Source: Canna indica (taxonomy: Eukaryota; Streptophyta; Magnoliopsida; Zingiberales; Cannaceae). Taken from it: 64,000 nt of DNA. Numbering within the stretch: position 1 is the first letter of the stretch; every line of letters starts with the position of its first letter. Below are positions 13,263 through 24,964 of this stretch, piece by piece. A program made the translations under genes and the position numbers. Location: contig CP136890.1 in NCBI GenBank assembly GCA_034359265.1, positions 65,163,501 to 65,227,500 of the forward strand, in the 5' to 3' direction. Under the pieces are notes generated by a model. It was not told where the DNA came from and searched no databases. It saw nothing but the letters and a program-made list of their open reading frames with translations.

Positions 13263-13839
13263 CCTTCTCTCTAAAAAATTTTGTGTGGCTTCAACCACTC
13301 AACGGTTCTATTTATTAGTAAATCTAGCATGTACTAATGAATGCAAGATTAATATTATATGATTTACCAACGACGACAAATTTGATAGTATTGTTTTTTA
13401 CCTTTAGTAATGGTAATCATTGTTAGCATAATTCTAGCAATTCCAACGGACATAGGCGTTACCACAAAATTATTATACCAACACAATAATCTTCCATTAG
13501 AATATCTTTTGACATACACTAACGCTAATATGTGTTGGTATTCTTGCCCGCGTCACATGATCATTAACGAACTATACTAACGAATTTTTCTTCTAACGAT
13601 ATAAATAACTGTTAGTATAGGGACCTCTATACTAACGGTAGATTTCTACTAACAGTATTAATTGTCTGTTAGAATATGTGCATCCCTATACCGACGACCC
13701 CAGTATCCGTTGGCACAAGTCTATACTATCGCGACTTGTACCAACGGATACATATGCCGTTGGTATAGGATTGACTAATGATTTTTTGGGTTATAGTAAC
13801 GGAAATTGCCCGTTAGTAAATGTCATTTATCTTGTAGTG
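13263..13839 (+). repeat. CACTA 3' subterminal repeat region and terminal inverted repeat
   Basis: The stretch carries many short copies of actaacgg, ccgttag, ccaacgg and ccgttggtata in both orientations, densest from about 13600. It closes with CTTGTAGTG at 13831-13839. Subterminal arrays of this kind are where En/Spm-type transposase proteins bind. Nothing codes here. Confidence 0.82.
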
Positions 13840-14047
13840 AATAAGAGGGTCCTTTGCTCCCAATAAACCTTCGTAGCTATGTGAAGAAAAATTCATAAGC
13901 AAGCAATTCATGAACTGCAAATGCTTGGTTACAGGCTTTCCTAATATTAGACTAGTCAACATGGCATCCTAACCAAATATTTGTTTATACCTAAAGACTA
14001 TGACATGCAAGGAACAAAACCAACACATTCTCAAGACACTTTAGATG
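13840..14047. other. Spacer between CACTA 3' end and SIRE-like copia
   Basis: About 200 bases with no gene or repeat that I recognise. The base order gives no clear target duplication for either neighbouring element. Confidence 0.5.
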
Positions 14048-15343
14048 TGTTGGCCTAAGATTTTCTATCTTGGTCTTAATCTCGGTTTTGATGATAAAAA
14101 GAATAGAACTAATATTTCATGAAGAATTATTTTCAGGTTAGCGCTCCACGTCCCCGATCGAAAAAATTAGAAAAATCGGCAAGGACGCTCGTCATCGCTC
14201 GGATTTCATAGGGAAGATAGAGTTTAGGTTTAGGGTGTCTAGAATGTATTGTAAATCCTCATGATGATGCAAAGAAACCCAAAAACTAAACCCGAATCCC
14301 AAAATACGAAAACCCAAAAAATTAAAAAAGACCCTGAAATTCACTAAGCTGAGGGAGCTCCTTGGAGTGCTATATAACATAGATATTTTCTTGGCACCAA
14401 AAATACCGGAATTGTTCCTTAGTTAAAAACTAGATAACGATATATTTTTAAATATATTTTGGAAGCTTTTAGCTTACCCATATTTGATCCGGGAGATTTT
14501 AAAAGTTCTAGTTTTCAGAAATTTATACTAGAGCCCAAATGTTAGATTTTGATTCTTAAGGATTTTGATTTTTTAGATCTTTTTATTAAATCCAAATGGG
14601 GGGTAATCCTTATATAACATTTATGTTTTAAAGTTATTAACTTAAAATAAAACAAGCAAAAAATCTGCCCTGCCCAGGTTCAATCGACCGGCAAAAGGTG
14701 AAGGCATTTCGGTCGACCGATGCCTAGAATGGGCAGAATGCCTTCGGTCGCTCGGTGGTTGCTCGGTCGGTCGATTGACCGGCAAGCGACCGAGCGTCGC
14801 CAACGGGCAAAAAAATATCGGTTGACGAGCCCTCTTGTTTGGAGGGTTATAAATACCCATCCCAAACTCACTCCTAAGTAGTGATTGATTATTCCAAGCC
14901 TCAAAGAGTGATCCTAAGCATTTCTACAAGCTTCCATTGAGCCATCCTTGCAAAAGCCATAGTTTTGATCTCCACTTGTTGATTTAGCCTTCAAGTTTCA
15001 TGGATTCATTTTCTCAAGGCATCAAGAGGACTAGGGAGTTTCTTTTGGAGCTAAGTCCTCTTTGTTAGGGAAACGATATAATCTAGTAAAGCTAGTTTGG
15101 AAATCCTAAGCGGGGTGCTTATGTAGTGGAGTAAATATTGGGGCCGAACCACTATAAATAATTGTGTTAGCATTGTTTACCTTGCGTTTCTTATTGCTTA
15201 TCATTTATATTTTGTTTCTGCTTACTACTCGATTTGTGAATTGCCTAAGTAATCAAGTAAATGATTAAAACCGGAATTAGGCAAAAATATTTAGATAACA
15301 TACTATTCACCCCCCCCCCTCTAGTGTGGCCATTTCACCAACA
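14048..15343 (+). repeat. 5' LTR of the SIRE-like copia element
   Basis: 1296 bases, TG...CA ends. It contains the TATA box at 14848, a GC-rich stretch at about 14690-14800 with repeated cggtcgaccg-type palindromes, and a C9 run near 15310. Compared with the 3' LTR it lacks about 300 bases after ttggagctaag (near 15054), where the 3' LTR carries extra and duplicated sequence. Confidence 0.85.
14848..14855 (+). promoter_or_regulatory. Probable LTR TATA box
   Basis: TATAAATA in the context gggttataaataccc, about 800 bases into the LTR and downstream of the GC-rich palindromic block. The same context is conserved in the other LTR at 21030. Function is inferred from position and conservation. 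Confidence 0.6.
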
Positions 15344-15360
15344 TTTGGTATCAGAGCAGG
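15344..15360 (+). other. Primer-binding site (initiator tRNA-Met)
   Basis: TTTGGTATCAGAGCAGG directly follows the 5' LTR. It contains TGGTATCAGAGC, the complement of the 3' end of plant initiator tRNA-Met used by most copia elements. Confidence 0.85.
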
Positions 15361-15411
15361 TCGTAGATTGAGATTTCACCATCTCCTCTATATCATCTCT
15401 TGATCCGGAAA

Positions 15412-16708
15412 ATGGCACTAGAGAGTTTAGCATCCTCACCTCCTAGGTCCGATGCCTCGAAATTTGGTCTTTGAAAGTATAGGATGTACACATATGTAAA
15501 AACTAAAGGTTTTGGTGTCTTTAACATGTTGAATTTAGAATTTATTGAACCTAAGGTTGACATGCATGCTTGGAGTGAATTAGATAAGAAAATATTTAAG
15601 TATAACGGCGATGCCATGAATTGTATTCTTTGCATATTACCAAATGGCATCCTTGATAAAGTCATTCATTGTTCTTCGGCTTATGATTTATATGGGTCAC
15701 TTTAAATGTTTTATATGATTATGTCAAAACCAAAGAGATTGACACTTTTGATAAAGGTGATGATGACAATGGTCACTACCTACTACTAATCTCGATTTTG
15801 ATGCCCATAGTGCTTCTAGTCAAAGGAGCAACTCTAAGAGCCGAAAACGAAAGGTGATTTGCCATGCTTGCAAGGAAAATGGGCATGTGAAGAAAAATTA
15901 TCCTACCATGATGAACAAAGCAAGGTAGAGGTCAAGTGCTTCCATCTCCACATCTCACTCATTTGAAGCACCCTCTAGCCATAACTATGAAGCCACATCC
16001 AAAGCTTGCCTCATGGTTGCAAATAATGAGGTACTTTCTTCTTCATCTAGTCATAGTAATGATAATGATAATACTAGCTCTTCTAGTTCACATGATATGT
16101 CATATGATGAGTTAGTGAGTGAATATAAGAAAGTGTATACCTTGCTAGTTAAAAAGGATAAGGAAAACAAAAAATTGAAGAAAGAAAATTTAGAGCTTAG
16201 CTCACATGTGCATGCCTTAGAATTAGAAAATGAGAAATTAAATACTAACCCTATTGATTCTTGCCATGATACATTGAACCTTTAGCTAAAAGCCTTGAAA
16301 AATGAAAATGTGGATTTGAAAGCAAAATTGAAGTTTAGGAATAATGATTTCAAAAACGATTCCAAAATTGAGAATGAAAAATTGAAAGTTGAAAATAACA
16401 TGTTGAAATCTCAATTGCATGCATTGCATAAATCCATGAATGATTTGAAAATTAAGATGTTGATTTTGAGTAGAAAGTTAATACTTCTTCTTTTAAGTCT
16501 AAAAATCAAAATGTCTCATTTAGGAAACCTCAAAAGAAGAATGTTTCCTTTAAGAATGCTCATGATCATCATAGCTCACATATCAAGCATTCTAGTGATA
16601 AATCTCATGTCCGTAGCGAAAATAACAAATTTCATGGACATTGTTTTTGTTATGGTACATATGGCCTTGCAATATATGATTGTGTTTTTAAAAGAAATCC
16701 AAGTGTAG
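15412..16708 (+). pseudogene. SIRE-like gag, degenerate
   Basis: The ATG at 15412 opens MALESLASSPPRSD. A stop follows at 15472, then the frame continues through YVKTKGFGVFN and FKYNGDAMNCIL, a gag core of the UBN2 type, to 15705. A knuckle reads CHACKENGHVKKNY at about 15860-15900, with the last Cys replaced by Tyr. The Ser-rich SSSSSHSNDN segment and a Lys/Glu coiled coil (16080-16260, continuing 16295-16480) match the C-terminal half of SIRE gag. Several stops and frame changes make it non-coding now. Confidence 0.75.
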
Positions 16709-17707
16709 CTAAGACACTTTGGATTCCTAGGCCAACTCATCCCAAGGACCCAAAGACATTTGGGTATCAAAGGTTTCTTGCTCTCTTGTAGGGGGAGCTA
16801 CCACACAAGGGTAAAGAGAAGTGAAGAGTTTAAGTTGACTATGGACTTAAATGAAGATTCATCCTTTGGTTGCAACTTCAAACCATCATGATGCCATAGG
16901 TATGAAAATTGGCATCTAGGTACATTTCGTATCATCTCCTTACTTTGGTTAGTTTTATTTAAGTTGGAGTATATGATACATGTTTGATTTGAGTTGTTTT
17001 CTCCGCTCTTGATAAGAGGCTTTAAAAAAAAATGATTTTTGTTTTTGATTTTCGGTCTCTTCGGAGACCTATGTAGCCTATAATGGGCTCATGCGATCTT
17101 GCGATTCTAAATCGTATGCCAATTGTGGCATTTTGGTTTTCAACCAATATGAAGGGTTAGAAATCAAGTTTTCATCTTCATTACACTTGTGATCTCTTAA
17201 AATTCGTTTTTGATATGACTTGATCTCATTTAAAACGGATTTTGAACTATTTAGCAAAGTTGGATTTTAAATGAAAACTTTGATGCTTACTTTGCTATCT
17301 AGAATGATTAACTTGCTTGAAATAATTATGCCATATATTTTGTTACCAATGATTTCCTCATGCAAGTTAAATCTAAGGTTAAATAGAAGACTAATTAGAA
17401 TGAAAAATATTAGTTTGGCTAAATTCTCAAGTATGAGGTATTTTACCAATTTTCATAAAATCCTATTATAATACCTCAATATTAATGCTTTATCGGTGTC
17501 TCTTTACTCATGATGGTAACTACATGTTTAATCCTTGAATTCTCATGAGTAGGTAGAATTTTAGTACTTAGGCAAATTTCATTGAATGAAACTTGCTCTA
17601 GGTTGATATTCAATATTAGAGACTTTCTTTTTGAGTCCAAACTAGTTAAACATGTTTAGAGATCTTATTTTTTAAATATTTTATATTTTAAGATCTCTTT
17701 GATTCAT
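16709..17707 (+). other. SIRE-like internal region, no pol
   Basis: No protease, integrase or RT motif is visible on either strand. From about 17240 the sequence shows degenerate resemblance to 18600-19040, with similar order of phrases (ctcaagtatgaggtat, taggtagaatttta, aaacatgtttaga). Confidence 0.55.
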
Positions 17708-18564
17708 TGTTACGACCCGCTTGATGGGATAACTAACTCATCAACTTCATGGGCCAACCTATTGGCCTAATTAAAATGCTTAAGCTGAAGTTGATAGTAG
17801 CACACCCATCAAGCCTTATAAGCCAACATACTCCCGATGTGGGACTAAACCGGGGTATTACAATCTCCCCCACTTATGTCTTGACGTCCTCGTCAAGACC
17901 CAACTCGAGTATAACACATAGCCCAGAATCACACCCAAGTCGACAGCATTTGAGGCCTAGCCTAGTAGCGGCTCCACCCCTTCACCCGGGCAGCCCTTTC
18001 TCACATAGGCTCCCTCACCATGCCTAGGACTAGATCCTGCTCTGAAACCATTTTTTACAACCCGCTTGATGGGATAACTAACTCATCAATTTCATAGGTC
18101 AACCTATTGGCCCAATTAAAATGCTTAAGCTGAAGTTGATAGTAGCACACCCATCAAGCCTTATAAGCCAACACCACATCCAACATACTCCCGATGTGGG
18201 ACTAAACCGGGGTATTACAATCTCCCCCACTTATGTCTTGACGTCCTCGTCAAGACCCAACTCGAGTCTAACACATAGCCCAGAATCACACCCAAGTCGG
18301 CAGCATGTGAGGCCTAGTCTAGTAGCGGCTCCACCCCATCACCCGGGCAGCCCTTTCTCACATAGGCTCCCTCACCATGCTTAGGACTAGGTCCTGCTGT
18401 GATACCATTTGTTACAACCCGCTTAATGGGATAACTGACCCATCAACTTCATAGACCAACCTATTGGCCTAATTAAAATGCTTAAGCTGAAGTTGATAGT
18501 AGCACACCCATCAAGCCTTATAAGCCAACATACTCCCGATGTGGGACTAAACCGGGGTATTACA
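17708..18564 (-). mobile_element. TRIM retrotransposon with three LTRs (tandem arrangement)
   Basis: Three copies of one LTR lie in the same orientation: 17708-17862 (155 b), 18053-18219 (167 b, with a 12-base insertion) and 18410-18564 (155 b). They are separated by two copies of a roughly 190-base internal domain. On the minus strand each LTR opens TGTAATACCCCGG and ends GTAACA. The sequence after the minus-strand 5' LTR reads aatGGTATCACAGCAGG, a degenerate tRNA-Met primer site, and the purine tract AGTGGGGGAGAT precedes the 3' LTR. The ends are flanked by TTCAT on both sides (17703-17707, 18565-18569). There is no coding capacity; the three short open frames here are only reading-through of the repeats. 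It inserted into the SIRE-like element. Confidence 0.9.
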
Positions 18565-18569
18565 TTCAT

Positions 18570-20163
18570 TTTGATATCATGTTAACTTTTTTTAAATGAA
18601 TCTTTACTATCTAGCATAGGTTGAGATTTTTAAATGAAACTTTGCATTGAACCTTCGCTACTTAGTACATTAGCTTGCTAGTTTGTATATGATTTCATTA
18701 TGATGCTAATGAAGTCTACTTGCAAGTTGAGAAAATGGTAAATTTGGAAGGCTAAAGGAAAATGGAAAGAAAGTGAAAATTTTGAAATTTCTCAAGTAAT
18801 GAGGTATGAGTTTAATTTTGGTAAAATTCTTGCATAACACCTCAATTATTCATGATTAAATGATTTCTCTATGCTCATGAATGACTTTGCATGATAATTG
18901 ATTGAAATCTCGTGAGTAGATAAAATTTTGATAGTTAGGCTATTTCATGTCATCTAGTTTGAATGAAATGTACCCTAGGTAGAATTTCATCTTAGAGACT
19001 TCATTTTAAGTTGAACTTGATAAACATGTTTGAGTTCACTCATGATTTACTTCCATGTGATTAAAATTGAAAAATCATGTGAAAATGGATAAATTGATAA
19101 CAAGTTCACTTTTAGAGACCTTAAGTTGAGTAAAGTTGACCTAAGTCAACAAATTGACTAGAAAATTTTATTTTAGGTCCAAACTTCACAAACATGTTTA
19201 GATTTACTCATGTTAGGTGTCCATGTGTTTAAATTTGAAAAACCATGAGTAGAGGTAAAAATTTGATACTTAGCAATTTCATAATGCCATGCTCATTTTT
19301 TAATGAAATCATGTTAATCTAAAATTTTGACCAAATGACATTATTTTCATTTCAAACTTGATAAATATGCTTTAAATGATTATCTTAATATATGAAAAGT
19401 TTGAATGAAAACTGAAAACTTTTGAAAAATAGCTAATATTTACGAAAATGATACTAGATTTCAATTATTTTTAAAAATGCAGAAAATTAATTTTTGGATG
19501 ATTCTTGAAATTGCATGTTCTCTGAAAAATCTAGTTTCTTCAGTAAAAATTTCAAAATAATTCAGTAAGAATATGATTTGATATGGGTTTTTGAAATTGG
19601 ATTTCAAATTTTAAAGTATCGTTCTTCCCAAATGTTCATTTTTTTATACTTTAATTTTTGGTCCAATCTTCGAATCAGACTTCAAGTATAATATTTTGAA
19701 TTCACTTTTGGTGTCGTTCTAATATTTTAGAGAGAAAAATTATTTCTAAAATGATTTTTGACTCCTTGACCGATACTTGGAAATATAGATACTTGAGTTA
19801 GTACATGATTCCTAGTTTTGGATTTTGACTATCGTTTCATGATATCATGTATTACTTAGTCTCTTATTCGATATGTTATTTTCATCCCTTGAGTTGGTTG
19901 ACTTCGCTTTCATGAAAACTAGTTTTCAAGTCCCAACTTTGACCATAGTTGACTTTTTTAATCCTTTTTGATTGATGTCAAAAGGAGGAGAAAAATATAG
20001 GTAAAAGAGAAAAAAATATATGAAAACTATGCATATAGATATAGGGAGTTTATTTCCATAGATATGCATGTTAATAGGGGGAGAAATCTCAAGTTTGATA
20101 TCCTCTATGCTTAATTGTAGATATTTTCTTAAGGATGTTTGTCATCATCAAAAAAGAGGAGAT
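18570..20163 (+). other. SIRE-like internal region, 3' part, ending in the polypurine tract
   Basis: AT-rich non-coding sequence with degenerate internal repeats (aaacatgtttga/aaacatgtttaga recurs with similar flanks near 19030 and 19190). No pol or env-like frame. It ends in the purine-rich aaaaaagaggagat (20150-20163), which abuts the 3' LTR. Confidence 0.6.
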
Positions 20164-21796
20164 TGTTGGCCTAAGATTTTCTACCTTGGTCTTAATCTCG
20201 GTTTTGATGATAACAAACATGGAACTAATGTTTCATGGAGAATTATTTTCAGGTTCATATCGGTTAGCGCTCCACATCCCCGATCGAAAAAATTAGAGAA
20301 ATCGGAGAAATCGCCAAGGACACTCGTCGTCGCTCGAATTTCGTCGGGAAGATAGAGTTTAGGTTTATGGTGTCTAGAATGTATTGTAAATCTCTATGAT
20401 GATGCAAAGAAACCCAAAAACCAAACCCGAACCTCAAAACACAAAAACCCGAAAAATTAGAAAAGGTCCTGAAATTCACTAAGCTAAGGGAGCTCCATGG
20501 AGGGCTATATAACCTAGACATTTTCTTGGCACCAAAAATATCGGTAATTGTTCCTTAGTTAAAAACTAGATAACGAGATATTTTTAAGGATTTTTTGGAA
20601 GTCTTTAGCCTACCCATATTTGACCCGGGAGATTATAAAAGTTTCAATTTTTGGAAATTTGTACTAGACTCCAAAAGTTAGATTTTGATTATTAAGGATT
20701 TTGATTTTTTAGATATTTTTATTGAATCCAAATGGAGAGTAATCCTTATATAACATTTATGTTTTAAAGTTAATAAATGTTATATAAATAGACTTAGCGA
20801 AGACGGAACCCAGAAACGAACAAACGAGCAAAAAAAATAAAACAACCAAAAAATCTGCCCTGCCCAAGGTAAAGGCATTTCGATCGACCGACCGACGCCC
20901 AGAATGGGCAGAATGCCTTTGGTCACATAGCGGTTGCTCGGTCGGTCGACCGACGATCGCCCGGCAACCGACCGGGCATCGCTAACGGGCAAAAAAATGA
21001 CCGTTGACATGCCCTCTTGTTTGCAGGGTTATAAATACACATCTCAAACTCACTCCTAAATAGTGATTGATGTTTCCAAGCCTCAAAGAGTGATCCTAAG
21101 CATTTCTACAAGCTTCCATTGAGTCATCCTTGCAAAAGCCCTAGTTTTGATCTCCACTTGCTGATTTAGCCTTCAAGCTTCATAGATTCATTTCTCAAGT
21201 CATCAAGAGGACTAGGGAGTTTCTTTTGGAGCTAAGTACTTGTTGTTTGATTTATTGCTCCAATTGTTATTGTATTTTGTTGTTTATTTTGATTGTATAT
21301 CAAGTGTATAAACCTAGGTTGCTATGTTTGATTGAGTTGGTGGTTGCCTTGGTGTTAAAGCTTAAATCCACCATTGTAAACTTAGTTTACTAGGATTAGT
21401 TGAGTTGTCCCTTAGATTGAGGTGGGAGAGTGCTCTTGGTAGGAATGCGGGATACTTGCAGGTATGGAAGTGCCCTCGGTTTGAGAGCAGAGACTTTTCG
21501 GTGTAAAGTCCTCTTTGTAAGGGAAACGATATAATCTAGTAAACCTAGTTTAGAAATCCTAAGCGGGTTGCTTAGGTAGTGGAGTAAATTTAGTTTATTA
21601 GGATTAGTTGAGTTGTCCCTTAGATTGAGGTGGGAGAGTGCTCTTAGTAGAAAGGCGGGATACTTTTAGGTGTGGAAGTGCCCTCGGTTTGAGAGCAAAG
21701 ACTTTTCGGTGTAAAGTCCTCTTTGTAAGGGAAACGATATAATCTAGTAAACCTAGTTTAGAAATCCTAAGTGGGATGCTTAGGTAGTGGAGTAAA
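20164..21796 (+). repeat. 3' LTR of the SIRE-like copia element, expanded by a tandem duplication and 3' truncated
   Basis: It starts with the same 20 bases as the 5' LTR and keeps the same order of features, including a TATA box at 21030-21037 and cggtcgaccg palindromes near 20880-20970. It contains extra sequence and a 208-base tandem duplication not present in the 5' LTR. Similarity to the 5' LTR stops after gtggagtaaa near 21796, so the LTR end is lost. Confidence 0.8.
21382..21796 (+). repeat. 208-bp tandem duplication inside the SIRE-like 3' LTR
   Basis: Copy 1 is 21382-21589 and copy 2 is 21590-21796. Both run from ttagttta(c/t)taggatt to gtggagtaaa, with only scattered substitutions (for example agcgggttgctt against agtgggatgctt). 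Confidence 0.85.
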
Positions 21797-21816
21797 CTTC
21801 ACGGCGACCACTCAAC

Positions 21817-21969
21817 TGTAGAGATGTGAATAAGAGACGCGGCGGAAATAGCAATTTAAAAAATTTGAAATAGCCCAAAACAGTGATCTACTTTAGCAAC
21901 AATTAAGGAATTCAATCTACGAGAGAAGGGGAAAGGTATACCTTATACCGTGGTAGGATAGGATGCTCC
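21817..21969 (-). repeat. Terminal piece of the copia 3' LTR
   Basis: It aligns with 35085-35231, the end of the 5' LTR, through gatgtgaataagagacgc and ggataggatgctcc, and stops at 21969 where an inverted LTR copy begins. The outer edge abuts the TCAAC target duplication. Confidence 0.8.
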
Positions 21970-22376
21970 TGAAAGAAATAGTGCCCTTGAGTCAATCACA
22001 TGTTGATGTGTAGGGAACTATTTTTTGTTAATGAATAATATGAGGCAACTTTTCATCATATGTTGCATCTATATTTTGTATATATTAGATTGTGATGAAC
22101 CCCATGGATCCGAGCAATTGATTCCAAGGTCATGATGAGATCATGCCAGTGAGACTTGGAATTTAGATGCCCCTGTTCTAAATGTTCCCAGTCGTAGGAT
22201 CACCAATTAGGGGATTGGTGATTTCGGATATACTGGTGTACTTGGTACATGCCTTATAGGATAAGGGGTAGCTGATCTCACAGTTACCTATGAACCGTCA
22301 TTTAATGTATAAGTGCAAGTGCTCATTAGGGAAAGAGTTCACTGAATCGACCTACATGAGGAAGACATAGTGGAAT

Positions 22377-24000
22377 TGTAAGACCCCAAAAAAGTTTCCT
22401 AATATAAAAATCTATTTTGGTGCAGCGCGTCGGACCCGGGGGTAGTCGACTCGAGCCTCGGGATCGCCTCGAGTGAAAAGGTATGACTCGGCTAATGAAT
22501 CATGAAGTCTATTTGGATAATTAACTTTCCTTTTATAAAATCATACCTTAAATTAAGTTAACTCGAGTCATGTTATGGGTTGGGTCGGAACTCGAGTCGA
22601 GTTCGGGTTTAGTCGAGTTCCGAGTATGACTTAAGTGAGCCTTGAAACCATCTTTGGAAAGATGGTTGAGGGGATAAAACCCCCCCATATGGCAGCCATG
22701 CAACTCAACCATTGACTCGCACAAGGCCGCAAGGGAGAAAGAGGAGAAGAAGCAAGGAGGGGGCTTGGGGCTTGGATCGATCCGAAATTCACGTAGTCGT
22801 CGAAAATTCTCAAGTCGTCATCACCGATCCTTATTTCTTGGCAATCTAGGTAAGTCGTTAAGGCTTTAACAGTTTGGGGGAGGCGGGTGGCCGAACCCTA
22901 GATGATAGGTCGAGTTCTCGTGATTTTTCCCGACGATCCATGATTTCAACGATATGTACTCACTATTTTATGATGTTTCTTGACGGATCTCGCTATTTTA
23001 ATCGCCGATCTACGTATTTTTGGGGCTGCCGAGTCATGGGAAAAGGGGAAAGGTTATGCCAAAATTTTCCCCGATTCCCTTGACGGCGAGAAGGCCCTTA
23101 GATGCCCTTATACCGCTGTTTTGATGTAGTCCTTTGAACTCCTCACGTAATATGAAGCATGTCCCCTTTAAAGCCCCTTGAAGTGGCCGAATGAACCCTA
23201 AGATTCATGGAGAGGGTTCGGCCAAGGGTGAGGGGAAGGGTAAGTTGATCCTTGGTATTTAAGAAGTATGTGGAATTGAAGAGACAAGGTATAGCTAAAG
23301 TCTCTTCCATCTTTCCCTACCCAAGGACCTAGGCCGAGCAAGGTTTCCCTTGCTCATGGTTCGGCAAAGGTTGGGAAGAGGAGGAGAGACTTGCCTTAGA
23401 TGGAAATTTCATGATCTTAGGGATCACACATAGGAATATGACAATACTTAGGAAGAACATCAAACTTACCAAGTAGCTTAATTGATTTGAATTGTAGAAA
23501 TGCTAGATTGTAACCATACTTCGCATTTGATCCTTAAACTTGGATGTTGACAGTGTTACCATGTTTTATAATTCATACATGTTATTTAAATTTATTACTA
23601 CCTTGCCATGCTAGATAGTTGCTCCTTATTGTGCTAATATTCCTAAGATACTATAAGAATTGTTAGGTATGTGCATTATGATGTAATATATGATGAATGA
23701 TGTAATATTTGAGCATTTTTCTTTAAATTATGTATGCTGCCCTAAATGTTCTTGGATGGTATTCCAAGGTTGACTCATGGAAATTCTCACCTAAGACAGT
23801 GTAGAAGGCTAGTTAACATGTAAGGTGCCACTAGATGTTCATAGCACATTTATGGAAACTTAGATATGAGACGATAACACTTCTATCATTGCTTGTATAT
23901 TTTTTGAAACTCAGAGATTGTAGGTGCACATATACTAAAAGGGGCAGCATGAATTGTTGACCCTGTAGCCGGACATGGCTAGATACGGGAAAAATGCCTG

Positions 24001-24046
<46 letters not shown>

Positions 24047-24964
24047 AAACCCTAGGATATTGAATGTGTAATGTGCTTGAGATGGTCCGCCGAGGAGCGA
24101 GGAGGTCGGAAATGACCAATGCTCAGCTCGGCCAGTTGGGTTTAGAGGTGCACTAGAGGGCCCGCTAGGTGCCAGACCCCAGTTGGGTGGGACTAGCTAT
24201 CCTTACCCCGGACGGTGTCCGGAGACTAGTGGTCATCCTAGTCGACGGCCCGGGATTGTTTGCTTGCATCTTGAGATGATGTGGCCGATGGCCAATATGA
24301 TACTGCTTGATAGGGTAGGGACGGTTGTAGCCGGGATATATATATATATATATATATATATTGCTATGAGTAGTCCCAAGGGCCGGATGCCAGAGGCATG
24401 ACAAGCCAAGGTGACAGGTTATCATGTACAATGGATACTCATGGATCCGTTGCGGGTCGGTAGTTACATTTCAAACACACCTTACCTCCTTGTATATTCC
24501 TTTATTGCCTTGTAATATATACATATGCATGACTGAGGCTTAAGTGGAGGTTCAATTGAGCCACTCACTGAGTCCCAAGTGGACTCACGGTTTATTTCTA
24601 TTTTTGCAGAGCATGAGCAGTAGCTTGGTGTCGACATGGTGCAGCTAGAGGGCAGAGGTGGTGCCATATCTCATAGCGGCGTCCATGAGTCTTAGACTAG
24701 TCCTAGTTATGTTGGTTTTATTTCTGCACTGACGGTTGTAATTGAAAAGAATTATAAAACTTGATATTTGACCATTTGGATTTGACGTTGATGTTTCTTC
24801 TTGTTTTGGAAAACTTATACATTGTGACTTGCAAACTTTTTATAAAGTATGTTAAGTTTCTTTCAGTCGATATGTTTTGGTTTCTTGATATCGGTGTAGA
24901 CAGTAAGCTACAGGGCAGGATGTGGGCCCTGGCCGGTCACACTACCCTCAGTCAGGGTGTGACA
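22377..24964 (+). mobile_element. Solo LTR (Ty3/gypsy-type), plus orientation
   Basis: 2588 bases starting TGTAAGACCCC and ending GGGTGTGACA. The flanks are GGAAT (22372-22376) and AGAAT (24965-24969), a 5-bp duplication with one mismatch; removing the insert restores the copia LTR sequence tggaatccttacatg seen elsewhere. The first 60 bases match the reverse complement of the right end of the 32183-34493 LTR. Its ending (ccctggccggtcac...gtgaca) is shared with the chromovirus LTRs. No gag or pol is present. Confidence 0.85.
24004..24044 (+). repeat. (TA)n microsatellite
   Basis: About 41 bases of pure alternating TA inside the solo LTR. A second, shorter AT run lies at about 24334-24361. Such tracts are length-variable. 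Confidence 0.95.

Larger units (their letters stand above)
1..13839 (+). mobile_element. CACTA (En/Spm) DNA transposon, 5' end outside window, split by a LINE
   Basis: The block starts with a TNP2-type transposase, continues with a second En/Spm-type gene in the same direction, and ends at 13831-13839 with CTTGTAGTG, the reverse complement of the CACTACAAG terminus typical of this superfamily. The last 500 bases are full of short inverted and direct copies of ctaacgg/ccgttag motifs, the usual subterminal transposase-binding repeats. A minus-strand LINE occupies about 7219-13262 and interrupts the second gene, so it inserted later. The 5' terminus and the 3-bp target duplication cannot be seen. 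Both genes carry stops and frameshifts, so the copy looks non-autonomous. Confidence 0.88.
14048..21796 (+). mobile_element. SIRE-like Ty1/copia retrotransposon, gag remnant only, hosting a TRIM
   Basis: Two direct LTRs start with TGTTGGCCTAAGATTTTCTA, at 14048 and 20164. The 5' LTR ends TTCACCAACA at 15343 and is followed by TTTGGTATCAGAGCAGG, a primer-binding site matching initiator tRNA-Met. The 3' LTR is preceded by a purine tract (aaaaaagaggagat). The stretch with a C-run then CTCTAGTGTGGCC just before the LTR end is typical of SIRE-type plant copia. Between the LTRs I find a broken gag and no protease, integrase, RT or RNase H, so this resembles a large retrotransposon derivative. The 3' LTR loses similarity near 21797. 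Confidence 0.85.

Noticed and set aside
17749..18384. Two similar plus-strand open frames of about 90 codons
   Set aside because: They are the same stretch of a TRIM LTR and internal domain read in its non-coding sense.
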